A DNA stretch of 35,043 nucleotides from Spirochaetales bacterium (GCA_016926955.1 JAFGNN010000043.1:1-35043); one strand, 5' to 3'; positions 8,496 through 16,478 are shown, counted from the stretch's first letter. A program made the numbers and translations. Notes: generated by a model from the letters alone, not told the origin.

Positions 8496-8501
8496 TATAC
8501 T
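8496..8501 (+). promoter_or_regulatory. Candidate -10 of the chemoreceptor gene
   Basis: TATACT (within TATATACT) lies in an A+T-rich patch 45 bases before the ATG at 8546. No good -35 is found 16-18 bases upstream (CCATTA). The leader also contains CCCCGT (8507-8512) paired with ACGGGG (8528-8533). GGAGG at 8537-8541 is a strong Shine-Dalgarno for the ATG. Confidence 0.4.
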
Positions 8502-8545
8502 CCATACCCCGTGCCACCGATGGCCAAACGGGGCATGGAGGAACA

Positions 8546-10225
8546 ATGAAAATCGGAACCAGATTGATGGCGGGTTTCGCGGCCGTAGCCGCGATAGCGA
8601 TCGCCGTCGGCGTCGTCGGCATGGTCAGCATAGGGTCGGTCGTCGAGGCGGACCGCCAGCTCGACCTGAGCGTCGCCCGCCCGATGGGCGACCTCGTCTA
8701 CATCACCGCGAGCTTCCAGCGCGTCCGCATCAACCTGCGCGACTACGTGGACGCGGCGAGCCCCGCAGAGGCCGCCGAAATCCGGAAGACCATCGACGAG
8801 CTGTCGGATGTGATCACTGAAAAAGCTGCGGAATTCGAGGAGACCATCTTCCTCGAGGACACCCGCGAGCTGTTCAGGCGCTTCGAGCAATCCCGCGTGG
8901 TATACCGCGCGGGCATCGAAGGCATCTACGCGATGGCGGAAGCAGGCGACCTCGAAGGGGCGAAGGCCTACCTGACCGGGGCAGGCAAGGAAGCGGCGCT
9001 CGCCGAGCAGGCCGCCATCGACGCCCTCGTAGAGCAGAAGGCCCTCGCGGGCGAGCAGCTCTCGACCGAGAACGCCGCCATCGGCGCGCGCTCCGCTTCC
9101 CTGATGACGGGTGCCCTGGTTTTCGGCGTCCTCGCGGCCCTCGTCCTCGGCATCGCTTTCGCCCGCTCGCTCTCGAAGCCGCTGGCCCTGGCGTCGCGCC
9201 TGGCCGCCGACGTGGCTTCCGGCGACCTCTCCGTGGTCGTGCCCGAGCCCTTCCGCAAGCGCCGCGACGAGATCGGCGACCTCGCGCGCTCCTTTGACGC
9301 CATGATCGCCTCGCTCCGCGAGGTCGTGTCCGGGGTGCAGTCCTCGTCGGCCAACGTCGCCTCGGGTTCGCGGGAGCTTTCGAGCGGGGCCGAGGAACTC
9401 AGCCAGGGCTCCGCTGAGCAGGCGGCCAGCGCCGAGGAGGTCTCGGCCACCATCGAGCAGATCACGGCCTCGGCGCGTGCGAGCGCGGAGAACGCCACCG
9501 CGACGGAAGCCCTTTCGCGCCGGGCGGCGCGCGGCGCCGAGGAAGGTTCCGCCGCCGTGTCCCGCGCGGTCGCGGCGATGAAGGACATCTCCGAGCGTAC
9601 CGGCATCATCGACGAGATAGCGCGCCAGACCAACCTGCTGGCCCTCAACGCCGCCATCGAGGCGGCCCGCGCGGGCGAGGCCGGAAAAGGCTTCGCCGTC
9701 GTCGCGAGCGAGGTGCGAAAGCTGGCGGAGCGGAGCCAGACGGCCAGCGCGGACATCCTGCGCATCGCCGCCGAGAGCGTGGCTGTCGCCGAGGACGCGG
9801 GCGAGCGGATCGGGGCGCTGGTTCCGGACATAGCGAAGACCGCGGAGCTCGTGCAGGAGGTCAGCGCCGCCTCGCGCGAGCAGAGCTCCGGAACCGAGCA
9901 GATCGTGCAGGCCATGATGCAGCTCGATTCCGTCATCCAGCAGAACGCTGGCGTGAGCGAGGAGATGGCCTCGATGGCCGAAGAGCTTTCGAGCCAGGCG
10001 GAGAACCTTTCCGCGGCGGTCGCCTACTTCAGGCTGCCTTCCGGATCGTCCGCCCGCGAGAAGCGGGGCCGGACCGAGGCCGCGCGGCCCCGCCTGCCCG
10101 CGCCGGCGGCCGAGCGCGAGGAGCGGCAGGGTTTCGTCCTTCCGGAAGGGAAGGGCGGCAGCCGTCCGACCCAGGCCTTCAAGCTCGCCTCCGACGAGCT
10201 CGACGGCGACTTCGAGGAATTCTGA
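8546..10225 (+). CDS. Methyl-accepting chemotaxis protein
   Basis: 559 residues. Layout: a first membrane helix at about 9-30, a four-helix-bundle type ligand region (31-185), a second helix (186-206), a HAMP domain (207-260) and a long coiled-coil signalling domain whose conserved hairpin tip lies at about 356-395 ([20 protein letters not shown], then [20 protein letters not shown]). This is a typical inner-membrane receptor that controls CheA through CheW. After the coiled coil a Pro/Arg-rich linker (about 500-535) leads to an acidic tail ending in DGDFEEF, which resembles the C-terminal pentapeptide that tethers CheR or CheB. GGAGG four bases upstream supports the start. The stop overlaps the following cheW-like gene (TGATG), so receptor and coupling protein are made together. 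The ligand cannot be predicted. Confidence 0.95.
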   Translation: MKIGTRLMAGFAAVAAIAIAVGVVGMVSIGSVVEADRQLDLSVARPMGDLVYITASFQRVRINLRDYVDAASPAEAAEIRKTIDELSDVITEKAAEFEETIFLEDTRELFRRFEQSRVVYRAGIEGIYAMAEAGDLEGAKAYLTGAGKEAALAEQAAIDALVEQKALAGEQLSTENAAIGARSASLMTGALVFGVLAALVLGIAFARSLSKPLALASRLAADVASGDLSVVVPEPFRKRRDEIGDLARSFDAMIASLREVVSGVQSSSANVASGSRELSSGAEELSQGSAEQAASAEEVSATIEQITASARASAENATATEALSRRAARGAEEGSAAVSRAVAAMKDISERTGIIDEIARQTNLLALNAAIEAARAGEAGKGFAVVASEVRKLAERSQTASADILRIAAESVAVAEDAGERIGALVPDIAKTAELVQEVSAASREQSSGTEQIVQAMMQLDSVIQQNAGVSEEMASMAEELSSQAENLSAAVAYFRLPSGSSAREKRGRTEAARPRLPAPAAEREERQGFVLPEGKGGSRPTQAFKLASDELDGDFEEF

Positions 10226-10704
10226 TGGGCACCGAGCGCGCGCGTACCTTCCTGACCTTCCGGCAGGGCGAGGTCGTCTACGCCCTGCCGGTGGCGGCCG
10301 TCGAGTCGGTGGTGGAAAAGCCCCGCGTCACCAAGCTGCCGGGCCACAGCGCCGTCAAGGGCGTGTTCAATCTGCGCGGATCGCCGGTGGCACTCGGCGA
10401 CCTTCGGGAAATGCTGGAGGGCGGGGCGTCCGACCTCGAGCGCTCCGGCGCCGTCATCGTGCTGAACTTCGGCTTGCCGGGCGGCTTCAGGGCGCGCTTC
10501 GGGGCTTTCGCCGACGGCGTCGACGAGGTGGTCGAGCTCGAGGCCGAGCCGGCGAACGAGCGCCTGGCCGGCCTCGGTTCCTCGCGGGCGGTGACCGAGG
10601 TGGCGCGCCACAACGAGGATTTCGCCCTGCTCGTCGACCCGGTCGCCCTGGCCGTCGAGATGGGCGTCGACGCCCTCGCGCACCAGGCTGCCGAAGCTTC
10701 GTGA
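10225..10704 (+). CDS. cheW: CheW-like chemotaxis coupling protein
   Basis: 159 residues covering one CheW domain (about 8-150): 'RTFLTFRQGEVVYALPVAAVESVVEKPRVTKLPGHSAVKGVFNLRGSPVALGDLR' matches the family (the 'Y.lp...v.EV', 'P......GvinlRG..vpv.dLr' pattern), followed by a second beta barrel with 'FGAFADGVDEVVELEAE'. The family links receptors to CheA. It overlaps the chemoreceptor stop by one base, so it probably serves that receptor. The last residues (EAS) and the stop codon are encoded inside a short repeat that occurs twice more near 25.8 kb. No CheA, CheR or CheY genes are in the window, so it must act with chemotaxis proteins encoded elsewhere. Confidence 0.9.
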   Translation: MGTERARTFLTFRQGEVVYALPVAAVESVVEKPRVTKLPGHSAVKGVFNLRGSPVALGDLREMLEGGASDLERSGAVIVLNFGLPGGFRARFGAFADGVDEVVELEAEPANERLAGLGSSRAVTEVARHNEDFALLVDPVALAVEMGVDALAHQAAEAS

Positions 10705-10708
10705 CACC
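10693..10708 (+). repeat. Copy 1 of the GAAGCTTCGTGACACC repeat
   Basis: Sixteen bases identical to copies at 25818-25833 and 25875-25890. It covers the last three sense codons and the stop (TGA) of the cheW-like gene. Confidence 0.7.
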
Positions 10709-10717
10709 GTAGACGCG

Positions 10718-10750
10718 CGCGGCCGGGGCCTCGGTGAGGCTCCGGCCGCG
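10718..10750. terminator. GC hairpin between convergent cheW and yidB-like genes
   Basis: CGCGGCCGG (10718-10726) pairs with CCGGCCGCG (10742-10750), with an inner GCCTC/GAGGC pairing. It sits between two genes that face each other. There is no T-tract on either side, so it may act with Rho or only as a transcript end stabiliser. Confidence 0.4.
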
Positions 10751-10811
10751 TCGTTCGCCGGCGGGCTTCCGGCGCTTTGCCCGGGCCGCGAAACCGGCGC
10801 TTTGGCGGGCT

Positions 10812-11306
10812 CTAGCCCTTCTTTCCGAAAAAACCGCCGAGCAGGCCGCCGACGTCGTCGAGTCCGATGCCGTCGGAAAGATCGACGCCGCCCAGATCGA
10901 GGCCGCCTATGGTCTTCCGTACCTTGTCCTCGTCGTCCTCGCCGTCCGGGGTGAGCAGGTCCACCGCCTTCGGCAGGTACTTCGCGAGCGCGCCGGCCGC
11001 GAGCCCCTGGTCGAGTCCGGCTTTCTTCGCGAGCTCGCCTATGACCTTAGGTCCGAGCGCGCTCGTCACCTGCTCGCCCGACACCTTCTGGTTCGGGCCT
11101 TTCCCGATCCACGAGCGCACGGCGTCCCCGAGCCCCGCCTTGGAGAAGAGCTCGATCAGCTTCGGGATGCCGATCTTGCCGATCACGGCCATGGCCGATT
11201 TGGCCAGCAACGCCATCTGCGCGACGTCGAGCTTCGAGCCGACCTTCCTCGCGTCGTCGTCGTCGTCCGTGTCCAGGGCGGATTGCAGGATGTCCAGGAT
11301 GCTCAT
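10812..11306 (-). CDS. YidB-like protein (DUF937-related)
   Basis: 164 residues. The central part matches the YidB family: a helix rich in Leu/Gly, 'LFSKAGLGDAVRSWIGKGPNQKVSGEQVTSALGPKVIGELAKKAGL', then 'LAKYLPKAVDLLTPDGE'. YidB proteins are small, of unknown biochemical role, often soluble. This copy has an acidic DTDDDDD stretch at 12-18 and an acidic, Gly-rich tail ending in GGLLGGFFGKKG. The start has GAGGAG about six bases upstream. A TATGCT hexamer (11358-11363, minus strand) next to a 12-base palindrome GGCCGATCGGCC (11364-11375) may be its promoter. It is probably transcribed apart from the alcohol dehydrogenase/DUF6941 pair upstream. Confidence 0.75.
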   Translation of the reverse strand: MSILDILQSALDTDDDDDARKVGSKLDVAQMALLAKSAMAVIGKIGIPKLIELFSKAGLGDAVRSWIGKGPNQKVSGEQVTSALGPKVIGELAKKAGLDQGLAAGALAKYLPKAVDLLTPDGEDDEDKVRKTIGGLDLGGVDLSDGIGLDDVGGLLGGFFGKKG

Positions 11307-11400
11307 GGTTTGCTCCTCGGGGCGTTTCGTGCGTCGCGGCCGACCGGCCGCCCCAACAGCATAGGCCGATCGGCCGTCGCCCGCCAGCGGAATCCGCGTC

Positions 11401-11421
11401 CCCGGCCGTTCCCCGGCCGGG
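11401..11421 (-). terminator. GC hairpin after the DUF6941-like gene
   Basis: CCCGGCCG (11401-11408) and CGGCCGGG (11414-11421) form an eight-base stem with a five-base loop, 22 bases beyond the stop at 11443. No T-tract is present. Confidence 0.35.
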
Positions 11422-11442
11422 CCGACGGACGGAGCGGGCGCT

Positions 11443-11841
11443 TCAGGCAGGCCGGTTCTTGCGGCGAAGGTGGACCGGCGCCGAGGCGCGCGGTTCGCCG
11501 TCCACGAGGAGGCGGATCTCGTGCTTGCCGAAGCTCCCGAAGCGCACGCCCACGTGGTTGAGCACCAGGTCGGCCGCGACCGAGTCGGTGCCGAGGCCCG
11601 ACACGTCGAGCGAGCCCTTGAAGGGCGGCGCGACCGGCTTTCCCTCGGGGTCGAGGAATTCCACGGTGACCTCGTGGCGGCCGAGCTCGTGGATCATGAA
11701 GCGCACCCGCGTGGCCACGCACATGAAGGGGTGCGTGGCGGGCACGGCGTCCGCGGTGATGGTGTCGAAGGCGCCTACCACCGTCAGCTTCCCCTGGGTG
11801 TCCTGCGCGAAATCGCAGGCGACGAAGGTCTCGACTATCAT
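11443..11841 (-). CDS. Conserved hypothetical protein, DUF6941-like
   Basis: 132 residues from the ATG at 11841. This start overlaps the alcohol dehydrogenase stop as ATGA; a longer frame begins upstream at 11892 but would lie inside the dehydrogenase gene. The sequence opens with 'MIVETFVACDFAQDTQGKLTVVGAFD', typical of DUF6941 proteins, which start with a short strand, an acidic/Asp residue and 'GKLtLvGvFd'. The rest looks all-beta: 'FMCVATRVRFMIHELGRHEVTVEFLDPEGKPV', ending with 'VDGEPRASAPVHLRRK'. No signal peptide and no catalytic motif are seen. The function is unknown. The overlap implies co-translation with the dehydrogenase, but a functional link is only an inference. Confidence 0.65.
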   Translation of the reverse strand: MIVETFVACDFAQDTQGKLTVVGAFDTITADAVPATHPFMCVATRVRFMIHELGRHEVTVEFLDPEGKPVAPPFKGSLDVSGLGTDSVAADLVLNHVGVRFGSFGKHEIRLLVDGEPRASAPVHLRRKNRPA

Positions 11842-13067
11842 CGCTTGCCGCCCGGGGCGTCCCGTATGAGGCCGCGGACCACGGCCTCGCACTCGGCCGC
11901 GTCCATGATGCGCGGCACCGGGTAGGCCGGGTTGGCTTCGCGCAGCGCGCTCCGCACGATGGCGGGGACGTCCCCGTCGCGGATTTCGGCGAAGCCTTCG
12001 GGGATGCCCATGCGCGCGTTCATGGCGCGGATCTCCGCGATGAAGGCGCGGGCGGCCTCCTCTGGCGCCGCGCCCGGTTTCGCGACGCCCGCGATTCCCG
12101 CGAGGCGGGCGAGGGCCGGCGCGGCCGCGTCGCCGTACCAGTCGAGCACGTGGGGCAGGACCACCGCGTTGGCGAGCCCGTGTGGCAGGCCGTAGAGCCC
12201 GCCGAGCTTGTGCGCGATGGCGTGCACGTAGCCGACGTAGGCGCGGGTGAAGGCGAAGCCGCCCGAGAACGAGGCGCGCAGCATGGCCCCGCGGGCTTCC
12301 AGGTCCGAGCCGTCTTTATAGGCTTTCTCGAGCCAGGCGAAGACCAGGCGCACGGCCTCCTCCGCGCGGGCGCGGGTCTCGCGGGTGTTTGCGCGGCCTA
12401 TGTAGGCCTCGACCGCGTGGGTCAGCGCGTCCATGCCGGTCGGCGCGGTGATGTGCGGCGGCAGCTTCAGCGTGAGCTCGGGGTCGAGCACGGCGTAGCG
12501 GGGCAGGAGCTTCGGGTCGGAGATGGCGTACTTGTCGTGGGTCTCGGGGTCGCTCACGACCGCGGCCACGGTGGTCTCCGAGCCCGTCCCGGCTGTAGTG
12601 GGCACCGCGAAGAGGACCGGCGGCCTCCGCGTCACCTTGAGCAGGCCGCGGAGCTGGCGCACGCTCTTCCCCGGATTGGCGAAGCGCGCGCCGGCGGCTT
12701 TCGCGCAGTCCATCGGCGATCCGCCGCCGAAGGCCACGAAGGCTTCGCAGCGTTCGGCGCGGTAGAGCGAAAGCGCCTCCTCGATATTCGCGATGGTCGG
12801 GTTCGGCTGCACGCCGTCATAGACCGAGTACGCGACGCCGGCGGCCTCGAGGCCTGCGAGGAAGCCGTCGAGCAGGCCGAGCGAGCGCAGGCCCTTGTCG
12901 GTGACGACGAGGACGCGGCCGAAGCCCTTTCCCTTGATGAAGGCGGGGAGGCGCTCGACGGCGCCGGGGCCCTCGAGCAGCTCCGGCGGCGAAAAGTCCA
13001 TCAGGTAGCTCGCGGCGCGGAGGACGCCCTGGTAGACGCGGTATGCGACGTGAAGCGGCTTCGGCAT
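11838..13067 (-). CDS. Iron-containing (group III) alcohol dehydrogenase
   Basis: 409 residues, the usual family size. The nucleotide-binding motif 'FVAFGGGSPMDCAKAAG' (111-125) and 'AVPTTAGTGSETT' (155-166) are intact. The metal ligands fit the family spacing: Asp213 and His217 in 'GMDALTHAVEAYIG', His282 in 'VHAIAHKLGG' and His296 in 'LPHGLAN', with 14 residues between the last two as in 1,3-propanediol dehydrogenase. The enzyme should be a cytoplasmic NAD(P)-linked alcohol/aldehyde oxidoreductase using Fe2+ or a similar divalent ion; the substrate is not deducible. Its Shine-Dalgarno is a weak AAGGGGTG stretch. A TGCTAGAAT extended -10 candidate lies about 45 bases upstream. It overlaps the DUF6941-like gene by four bases. 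Confidence 0.93.
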   Translation of the reverse strand: MPKPLHVAYRVYQGVLRAASYLMDFSPPELLEGPGAVERLPAFIKGKGFGRVLVVTDKGLRSLGLLDGFLAGLEAAGVAYSVYDGVQPNPTIANIEEALSLYRAERCEAFVAFGGGSPMDCAKAAGARFANPGKSVRQLRGLLKVTRRPPVLFAVPTTAGTGSETTVAAVVSDPETHDKYAISDPKLLPRYAVLDPELTLKLPPHITAPTGMDALTHAVEAYIGRANTRETRARAEEAVRLVFAWLEKAYKDGSDLEARGAMLRASFSGGFAFTRAYVGYVHAIAHKLGGLYGLPHGLANAVVLPHVLDWYGDAAAPALARLAGIAGVAKPGAAPEEAARAFIAEIRAMNARMGIPEGFAEIRDGDVPAIVRSALREANPAYPVPRIMDAAECEAVVRGLIRDAPGGKR

Positions 13068-13111
13068 TCGTCACCCCTTTTTCGCGCGGCATGGCGTCCG
13101 CGCGCGTCCTG

Positions 13112-13120
13112 ATTCTAGCA
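13112..13120 (-). promoter_or_regulatory. Extended -10 candidate for the alcohol dehydrogenase
   Basis: On the minus strand this reads TGCTAGAAT, an extended -10 (TGn plus TAGAAT), 44 bases before the ATG at 13067. No convincing -35 is seen, which is usual for extended -10 promoters. Confidence 0.45.
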
Positions 13121-13162
13121 TGCGCGGACCCGGTCCGCGCCGTCCGGCCGGCGCCCGGGACG

Positions 13163-13191
13163 AAAAACCGGCGGCCTTCGGGGCCGCCGGC
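13163..13191 (-). terminator. Intrinsic terminator of the subtilisin-like protease gene
   Basis: Read on the minus strand, a nine-base GC stem (13168-13176 with 13182-13190, five-base loop) is followed by TTTTT. It lies about 60 bases beyond the protease stop. Confidence 0.85.
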
Positions 13192-13252
13192 TGATGGCGA
13201 ACGCCTTTCCGGAGCGGTGGTTCGCCCGGGAAGGCGGGAAGCGGGGTGGATG

Positions 13253-14632
13253 CTAGAAGCCGCTCGCGTTCAGGCGGCCTCCGGTGACGCACTTGCCGGC
13301 CAGGCTGGCCGTCGGGACGACCGAGCCGAGGAGCGCGGCCTTGATCTGGGCCGCCGTGGCCGTCGGATGGGTCGCGGCGTAGAGGGCCACCGCGCCCGTC
13401 ACGTGCGGCGTGGCCATCGAGGTGCCGGAGTAGGAGGCGTACGACGAGGTCCGGCCGTTCTTGCTCGGCACCGTGGAGTAGACGGCGGAGCCGGGCGCGC
13501 CGAGGTCGACGCGGGTGGCGCCGTAGTTGGAATAGCTGGCCAGGTTGCCCGCCGAGTCGATGGCGGCCACCGCCACGATGTTGGCGTTCGGATAGCCGGC
13601 CGGGTAGCTGATGGTCGAGTCGATGTTGAGGCTCTCGTTGCCGGCGGCCGCGACGAAGAGGATGTTCGCGGCGTTCGCGCGCTCGATGGCGTCCTGGAGG
13701 CCTTGCGAGAAGGCGCCGCCGCCCCAGGAATTGTTGGTGGCGGGCAGGGCGAGTCCGTGCCGGATCTTGAGGTCGGTCAGGTAGTCGACCGCGAGGATGG
13801 CGTTCTCCGTGGTGCCTCCGGTCGAGCCGAGGAACTTCGCCGTGATGATGGTGACGTTCCAGCTGACGCCGGCCACGCCGAGTGCGTTGCCGCCGATCGC
13901 GCCGATGGTGCCCGAGACGTGCGTCCCGTGGTCGTCCGAGCCGCCGTCGTAGGTGGTGTTGTCGCCGCCCGCGAAATCCCAGCCGTGCGTGTCGTCGACG
14001 TAGCCGTTGCCGTCGTTGTCCTTGCCGTCGACCGGATCGTAGGGGTTGGTCCAGATCTGGCCGGCCAGGTCCGTGTGCGACCACATGGCGCCTTCGTCGA
14101 TGACGCCGATGTGGACGGTCTTCGAACCGACGTTGCCGCGGGCCCAGGCCTCGCCGGCCTGGCTGCCGTACTGGTTGGCCGGGCTCGTGCCGTCGCCGTA
14201 CATGCCCCAGAGCTGGCCGCCCGTGTAGTACGGGTCGTTCGAGACGGCCGCGTGGGTGTAGATCCAGTTCGGCTCGGCGAAGACGACGCCCTCGAGCTTC
14301 CCGACGATGAGCGCAGCCTCGAGCGCGTTCATCGGCACCTTGAGGACGACGATGCCCTCGACGTCCCCGAAGCGCTTCATGGCGGCGCTCAGGATGGTGC
14401 GGTCGACCGCGCCCTTCGCGGCGCGGACGGCAGCGCCGCGGAGCTCGGCCGAGGCGCCGGGCGCGAACTTGACCAGCAGCTCGCCGGGGACGTAATCCCC
14501 GAGGGTGGCGGCCGACGCGGCGCGGGCCTCGAGCTCGTCGGCGGCGGCTTCGACGGGCGCGGCGGGCTCGAGGCTGCACGACAGCGCCGCGAGCGCGGCG
14601 AGCGAGACGAGGGCGAGAACGATTTTCCTCAT
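13253..14632 (-). CDS. Subtilisin-like (S8) serine protease, predicted lipoprotein
   Basis: 459 residues. The N-terminus is a lipoprotein signal with lipobox LALSC-like ending at Cys19. A propeptide of the I9/fervidolysin type follows (about 45-126, 'PGELLVKFAPGAS' to 'VVFAEPNWIY'). The catalytic domain has Asp179 (VIDEGA), His235 (DDHGTHVSG), oxyanion Asn332 (AAAGNES) and Ser405 (SGTSMATPH), so it should be active. A DPVDGKDNDGNGYVDD loop (199-214) is a likely Ca2+-binding insert, common in secreted S8 proteases. The protein ends soon after the catalytic domain, with no C-terminal sorting or repeat domain. It is probably tethered in the periplasm or on the cell surface. GGGAGG four bases upstream supports the start. 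It forms a single-gene unit with its own terminator. Confidence 0.93.
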   Translation of the reverse strand: MRKIVLALVSLAALAALSCSLEPAAPVEAAADELEARAASAATLGDYVPGELLVKFAPGASAELRGAAVRAAKGAVDRTILSAAMKRFGDVEGIVVLKVPMNALEAALIVGKLEGVVFAEPNWIYTHAAVSNDPYYTGGQLWGMYGDGTSPANQYGSQAGEAWARGNVGSKTVHIGVIDEGAMWSHTDLAGQIWTNPYDPVDGKDNDGNGYVDDTHGWDFAGGDNTTYDGGSDDHGTHVSGTIGAIGGNALGVAGVSWNVTIITAKFLGSTGGTTENAILAVDYLTDLKIRHGLALPATNNSWGGGAFSQGLQDAIERANAANILFVAAAGNESLNIDSTISYPAGYPNANIVAVAAIDSAGNLASYSNYGATRVDLGAPGSAVYSTVPSKNGRTSSYASYSGTSMATPHVTGAVALYAATHPTATAAQIKAALLGSVVPTASLAGKCVTGGRLNASGF

Positions 14633-14729
14633 GATGCCTCCCGGAACGGACAGACTTGCCCGGCGACGCGCGGGCGCGCCGGATTGGAAGGCTGTACCTC
14701 CGGCCTGGCGATCGGTTGCGGGGAAAATG

Positions 14730-14763
14730 AAAAAAGCGGCGGCCGGCGCTCGGGCCGGCCGCC
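14730..14763 (-). terminator. Intrinsic terminator after the one-helix membrane protein gene
   Basis: A perfect ten-base stem (14738-14747 with 14754-14763, six-base loop) is followed on the minus strand by GC and TTTTTT (14735-14730). It isolates the gene at 14787-15425 from the protease gene. Confidence 0.88.
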
Positions 14764-14786
14764 TCCGGGGCCTCGCCCCGGCTCCG

Positions 14787-15425
14787 TCAGCCCAGGAGTT
14801 CGCGGAACATGGACCAGGCGCCCCCGTCCGCGAGCGCCGCTTCCGCCTTGCCCGCGGGCAGGCGGATCGCCACGTGCGAAATCCCCGGCTGGCGTTCGAG
14901 GAAACGCAGGGACGGGCGGAGGCGTTCGGCGACCGCGTCGGCGGGCCTCGTCGCCTCGCCTTCCTTCTGGATCTGCCAGGCGTGCAGGACCAGGTAGCTG
15001 GCCGTGAACTGCCGATCGGCGTTGCCGCGGTGACTCGCGCCTTCCTCGATTTCGAGCACGAAGGTGGTCGGCCTGCCGCCGAGTTCCAGCTCCATGCCGC
15101 CCTGCATGTCGAGCTTGTACGATCCGACGCGGCCCGGCAGGTCGAAGCCGGCGCCCCGCGCGCTCGGTCCGACCTTGAGGCTGAAGCTGAGCGTCGATCC
15201 GGTCTTGGAGCTGAAATGGATTTCCTCCGGCTTCGGATACCCGACCGAGTCGAGGAAAGCCGCCGTGGCCCTGAGCCCGAGGTAGCGGCCGCCGAGCGCG
15301 GCGACCCGGCGTTTGAAGGCCGCCGCGGGCGAGGCCCGTTTCTGCAGGATCGGACCGATGACGGCCAGGGCCGCCGCCACGACGAGTATCGGGATTCCTA
15401 TGCTCATGATCTGCGCGTCGCTCAT
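14787..15425 (-). CDS. Membrane-anchored protein of unknown function
   Basis: 212 residues. I do not recognise the family. A single N-terminal helix (about 6-26, 'MSIGIPILVVAAALAVIGPIL') anchors a soluble region of about 185 residues that looks mostly beta, with 'GSTLSFSLKVGPSARGAGFDLPGRVGSYKLDMQGGMELELGGRPTTFVLEIEEG' in the middle (seen as separate strands) and a helical end with 'RFLERQPGISHVAIRLPAGKAEAAL'. No cysteines and no catalytic motif stand out. The start at 15425 is preferred over the longer frame to 15509 because GGAG lies eight bases upstream and the extra residues are Arg-rich. It stands alone between two terminators, so context gives no function. Confidence 0.7.
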   Translation of the reverse strand: MSDAQIMSIGIPILVVAAALAVIGPILQKRASPAAAFKRRVAALGGRYLGLRATAAFLDSVGYPKPEEIHFSSKTGSTLSFSLKVGPSARGAGFDLPGRVGSYKLDMQGGMELELGGRPTTFVLEIEEGASHRGNADRQFTASYLVLHAWQIQKEGEATRPADAVAERLRPSLRFLERQPGISHVAIRLPAGKAEAALADGGAWSMFRELLG

Positions 15426-15530
15426 CGATCGGGCTCCGTGCGGAGAGGATGGGACCGTGGCTTCGACGGTCCGTGAAGCCAGTCTTGGCCATCTGGCCGG
15501 GAGGCGCAAGCGGAACCTTCGCTCCGGGGT

Positions 15531-15566
15531 AAAAAAAGCCGCGCCGGGAAGTCTCCCCGGCGCGGC
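15531..15566 (-). terminator. Intrinsic terminator after the lipoprotein gene
   Basis: A perfect 11-base stem (15538-15548 with 15556-15566, seven-base loop) is followed on the minus strand by seven T residues (15537-15531), starting 24 bases beyond the stop at 15591. Confidence 0.92.
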
Positions 15567-15590
15567 CCTTCCTGTTCCCGACGGTCCGGA

Positions 15591-16391
15591 TCAGCGGAAG
15601 TAGGTGCCGGAGATGACGTTGTCCTCGGCCGCGTCGACGCCGAAGAAATCGCCGAGCTTGTCGCGGTCGGCGGCGGGAACGCCAAGTTCCGCGAAGAGCG
15701 AGTTGACCATGGTGGAGCAGTTGGTCGAGAAGAGGCTGTACTGCACGGTCAGCCCCGCGTCGTGGTTTCGGTTGAAATTCTTCGCCGCGACGATGATGGC
15801 CTTGAGGAAGGCGTCGGTCGAGGCGTAGCCGCGGGTCGAAAGGGTGTACGGCACCCGGTGGCCCTCGAAATCGTAGTCGGGCTTCCACCAGTAGATGTAC
15901 TTGGCGGGATTCACCTGCTCCTTTACGGAGTCGGCGTCGGAGACCTGGTTGAACACCTCGATGATGTTGCCCGACATGCTGCCGTCGTCGGTGAAGGCGC
16001 CGATGGTCGTGTAGTAGACCATGAGGCCCTTCTGGTTCGCGTAGGCCTTGTACGTCACCCCGTAGCCCGCGGCGACGGCGTCTGCCTGGGCCTTTGATCC
16101 GTAGACGATGGTGATAAACTGGTGGTTGCCGATGGGCGAGGAGTCCATGTCGCGCGCGGACCAGTACACGCCGTAGATCGTGGACAGGCTGGTCGCGTTC
16201 TTCATGTAGTCTTCGAGGTACCAGAGCGTGACGGCGCGCGAGGCGTGGAGGCCCCCCTGCGCGTCCGCGTCGAGGGGAACGACGGCATCCTCCTCGAGGC
16301 CCATGAGCGGCGAGGAGCAGGAGCCGAGGGCGAGGAGCAGGGCGGCGGCCGCGAGCAGGGCCGCGATTGCGGGAACGACGGGCTTTTTCAA
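15591..16391 (-). CDS. Predicted lipoprotein with a possible papain-like Cys/His pair
   Basis: 266 residues. The start is TTG with a strong AAAGGAGG five bases upstream; no ATG fits. The signal peptide ends in a lipobox (ALGSC, Cys25). I do not recognise a named family. Two short motifs resemble permuted papain/NlpC-P60-like proteins: a His in 'IGNHQFITIVYGS' (His90) and a Cys in 'STNCSTMVNSLFAELGVP' (Cys225, the only cysteine apart from the lipobox). The region between holds aromatic-rich segments (KYIYWWKPDYDFEGHRVPYTLST). In permuted folds the His precedes the Cys, as here. A peptidase or amidase role is only an inference. The gene is a single unit with a strong terminator; the composition is less extreme in G+C than its neighbours. 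Confidence 0.72.
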   Translation of the reverse strand: MKKPVVPAIAALLAAAALLLALGSCSSPLMGLEEDAVVPLDADAQGGLHASRAVTLWYLEDYMKNATSLSTIYGVYWSARDMDSSPIGNHQFITIVYGSKAQADAVAAGYGVTYKAYANQKGLMVYYTTIGAFTDDGSMSGNIIEVFNQVSDADSVKEQVNPAKYIYWWKPDYDFEGHRVPYTLSTRGYASTDAFLKAIIVAAKNFNRNHDAGLTVQYSLFSTNCSTMVNSLFAELGVPAADRDKLGDFFGVDAAEDNVISGTYFR

Positions 16392-16439
16392 GACGCCTCC
16401 TTTTGTTCGCGCGCGTCGGCGCGCTTCCCGTTTCGGGAT

Positions 16440-16459
16440 TCCGTGACTTTATTCACGGA
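16440..16459. other. Inverted repeat TCCGTGA-N6-TCACGGA
   Basis: Seven-base perfect arms lie in the 87-base gap between the activase stop and the lipoprotein TTG start. It could be an operator for the lipoprotein gene or a weak transcript end for the activase. No T-tract follows on the minus strand. Confidence 0.4.
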
Positions 16460-16478
16460 AGTGTAAAATCGTCCAGCT

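Noticed and set aside
8461-8545. A c-di-GMP riboswitch before the chemoreceptor
   Set aside because: The leader is short and I find no conserved core elements of GEMM-type riboswitches.
13043-15007. A 654-residue plus-strand frame across the protease and the next gene
   Set aside because: It crosses two strong minus-strand terminators and is antisense to a protease with all its catalytic residues.
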